Positions 12,513-13,550 of a stretch of DNA of 13,550 nucleotides are shown piece by piece; position 1 is the stretch's first letter, and the number at the start of each line of letters is the position of its first letter. Position numbers and translations under genes: made by a program. The notes beneath the pieces are model-generated. The model worked only from the letters and a program-made list of their open reading frames with translations, did not search any database and was not told where the DNA came from. Source of the DNA: an uncultured Clostridium sp. (GTDB taxonomy: Bacteria > Bacillota > Clostridia > Lachnospirales > Lachnospiraceae); assembly GCA_937902905.1 (NCBI GenBank), contig CALELW010000093.1, positions 1 through 13,550 on the forward strand, read 5' to 3'.

Positions 12513-13166
12513 TTACTTCAACATTTCTTTAAAGTTCTTAATATTCTCCTCAACGTTGCCTTTAAATATTTTCGTACCGGCAACAAATACATTAGCCCCC
12601 GCCTGTTTAATCTCCTCAACATTCTGAAGATTGACGCCGCCATCAACTTCGATATCAACGGAAAGATTTCTCTCATCAATAATTGAGCGAAGCTTTGCAA
12701 TCTTTGAAAATGTTCTTGTGACAATCTTTTGTCCGCCATACCCCGGATATACTGTCATAACCAAAACCATGGATAGCTTGTCCAAAAACGGAAGAACTAC
12801 ATCAATATCCGTATCCGGGCTAAGTGCTACTGCCGCTTTGGCACCACATCGAAGTATCTCGTCAATTGTTGCTTCCAAGTCATCACAGGCTTCTGCGTGA
12901 ACCGTGATTCCATCCGCACCAATTCCTGCAAACCGCTCCACATGTTTAATCGGATTTACAATCATTAAATGCACATCAAAAAACAGGTCCGTACACTCAC
13001 GAAGCCCTCTTACTATTGTTGTACCAAATGACAAGTTTGGTACAAACACCCCGTCCATTACATCAATATGAATATAGTCTGCTCCGGCGCTTTGCGCGGT
13101 CTTCACTTCCTGACCTAAACAAGTAATGTCCGCCGCCAGAATTGATGGTGACAATTTGTATGTCAT
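12513..13166 (-). CDS. rpe: Ribulose-phosphate 3-epimerase
   Basis: A 217-aa TIM-barrel enzyme that interconverts ribulose 5-phosphate and xylulose 5-phosphate in the pentose phosphate pathway. Visible features: Ser7 in LSPSILAAD, metal/catalytic His33 and Asp35 in HIDVMDG, His66 in DVHLMI, the phosphate-loop segment MTVYPGYGGQ (about 137-146), and Asp175 in EVDGGV. GGAGG lies 8 nt before the ATG. Its ATG overlaps the rsgA stop by 4 nt (ATGA), so the two are translationally coupled. The rsgA-rpe order is common in Firmicutes, often downstream of the PrkC kinase and its phosphatase. Intact. Confidence 0.97.
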   Translation of the reverse strand: MTYKLSPSILAADITCLGQEVKTAQSAGADYIHIDVMDGVFVPNLSFGTTIVRGLRECTDLFFDVHLMIVNPIKHVERFAGIGADGITVHAEACDDLEATIDEILRCGAKAAVALSPDTDIDVVLPFLDKLSMVLVMTVYPGYGGQKIVTRTFSKIAKLRSIIDERNLSVDIEVDGGVNLQNVEEIKQAGANVFVAGTKIFKGNVEENIKNFKEMLK

Positions 13167-13550
13167 TTCTTATTCCTCCAATTCCCTCGTCGTTCGCATT
13201 CAGCAAGCTCATTAAATATCTGCACGTAGTTCTCATAACGAGTCTCACCGATTTCACCTCGTTCCCTGGCCTCTTTTACCATACAGCCAGGTTCATGAAT
13301 GTGAGTACAACCCCAATATTTGCACTGCCCCTCATAGGGCAGAAACTCGGTAAAATACCTTCGCAGTTCCTCTTTTTCCACCTCCGGCGGTTTTAAGGAA
13401 CTAAATCCCGGAGTATCAAACAAAAACGTCTGATTCCCCAGAGAATAAATTTCAGAATGTCTTGTGGTATGCCGGCCTCTGCCGATTTTCTCACTTACAG
13501 AACCGGTCACAGAAGCCGCCTGCGGGCATAAACGGTTTAAAAGACTGGAC
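13163..13550 (-). CDS. rsgA: Ribosome small-subunit-dependent GTPase A, C-terminal part (runs off right edge)
   Basis: The frame enters from the right edge reading SSLLNRLCPQ, the end of the GKSSLLN Walker A motif, so about 128 residues are visible. They include the switch region EKIGRGRHTTRH, the G3 motif DTPGF, and the C-terminal zinc-binding segment CKYWGCTHIHEPGC with Cys-x4-Cys-x-His-x5-Cys spacing. RsgA (YloQ/YjeQ) is a circularly permuted GTPase that checks maturation of the 30S subunit. The N-terminal OB domain and the rest of the G domain lie outside. It overlaps rpe by 4 nt. Confidence 0.96.
   Translation of the reverse strand, partial: SSLLNRLCPQAASVTGSVSEKIGRGRHTTRHSEIYSLGNQTFLFDTPGFSSLKPPEVEKEELRRYFTEFLPYEGQCKYWGCTHIHEPGCMVKEARERGEIGETRYENYVQIFNELAECERRGNWRNKK

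Noticed and set aside
12518..12739. 73-codon minus-strand frame inside rpe, and plus-strand frames opposite rpe, the ABC genes and the P-ATPase
   Set aside because: They are frame shadows of well-supported genes with no own start signals.
1..13550. CRISPR arrays, tRNA or rRNA genes, transposase or integrase genes
   Set aside because: Looked for on both strands; no regularly spaced repeats, cloverleaf, rRNA segments or recombinase motifs were recognised.

Overview
All credible genes lie on the minus strand. The AT-rich sequence, strong AGGAGG-type ribosome sites, sigma-A-like promoters and gene content (rsgA-rpe pair, yjdF RNA, paired TetR operons, FtsX-type ABC exporter, lipoprotein flavodoxin) suggest a gut Clostridia bacterium, most likely Lachnospiraceae. 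This is inferred from gene style; there is no rRNA or marker phylogeny here.

In transcription order (high to low coordinates): (1) the end of rsgA overlaps rpe by 4 nt, and rpe is closed by a long hairpin terminator. (2) A two-gene ABC exporter (ATPase plus FtsX-type permease) sits behind a promoter that overlaps an 8-bp-arm palindrome. (3) A metal P-type ATPase follows a small one-helix membrane protein resembling the mycobacterial PacL partners of such pumps. The pair has a promoter straddled by a perfect 12-bp inverted repeat, a Fur-box-like 15-bp hairpin just upstream, and a strong terminator hairpin between the two genes. (4) A lipoprotein flavodoxin is followed by an aldo/keto reductase broken by an internal deletion. 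(5) An autoregulated TetR-GNAT operon ends in the remnant of a SAM methyltransferase. (6) A second TetR operon with a near-perfect 48-bp operator carries a Cys-cluster flavin reductase and a GyrI-like gene broken by a one-base deletion. (7) A well-preserved yjdF-type riboswitch drives a yjdF gene truncated after about 20 codons. (8) A GNAT-toxin/antitoxin pair follows. (9) A 216-bp imperfect palindrome comes next. (10) The first codons of a gene reading MKLGIVG, probably ychF, run off the left edge.

The main message is contrast. Both flanks (rsgA-rpe, probable ychF) are housekeeping, whereas 1.2-6 kb is an accessory stretch with four decayed genes next to intact regulators. The best candidates for new biology are the 216-bp palindrome, the small-protein/P-ATPase metal module with layered regulation, the orphaned yjdF riboswitch, and a symmetric four-site TTAACG array. 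No phage, IS transposase, CRISPR array, tRNA or rRNA was seen.
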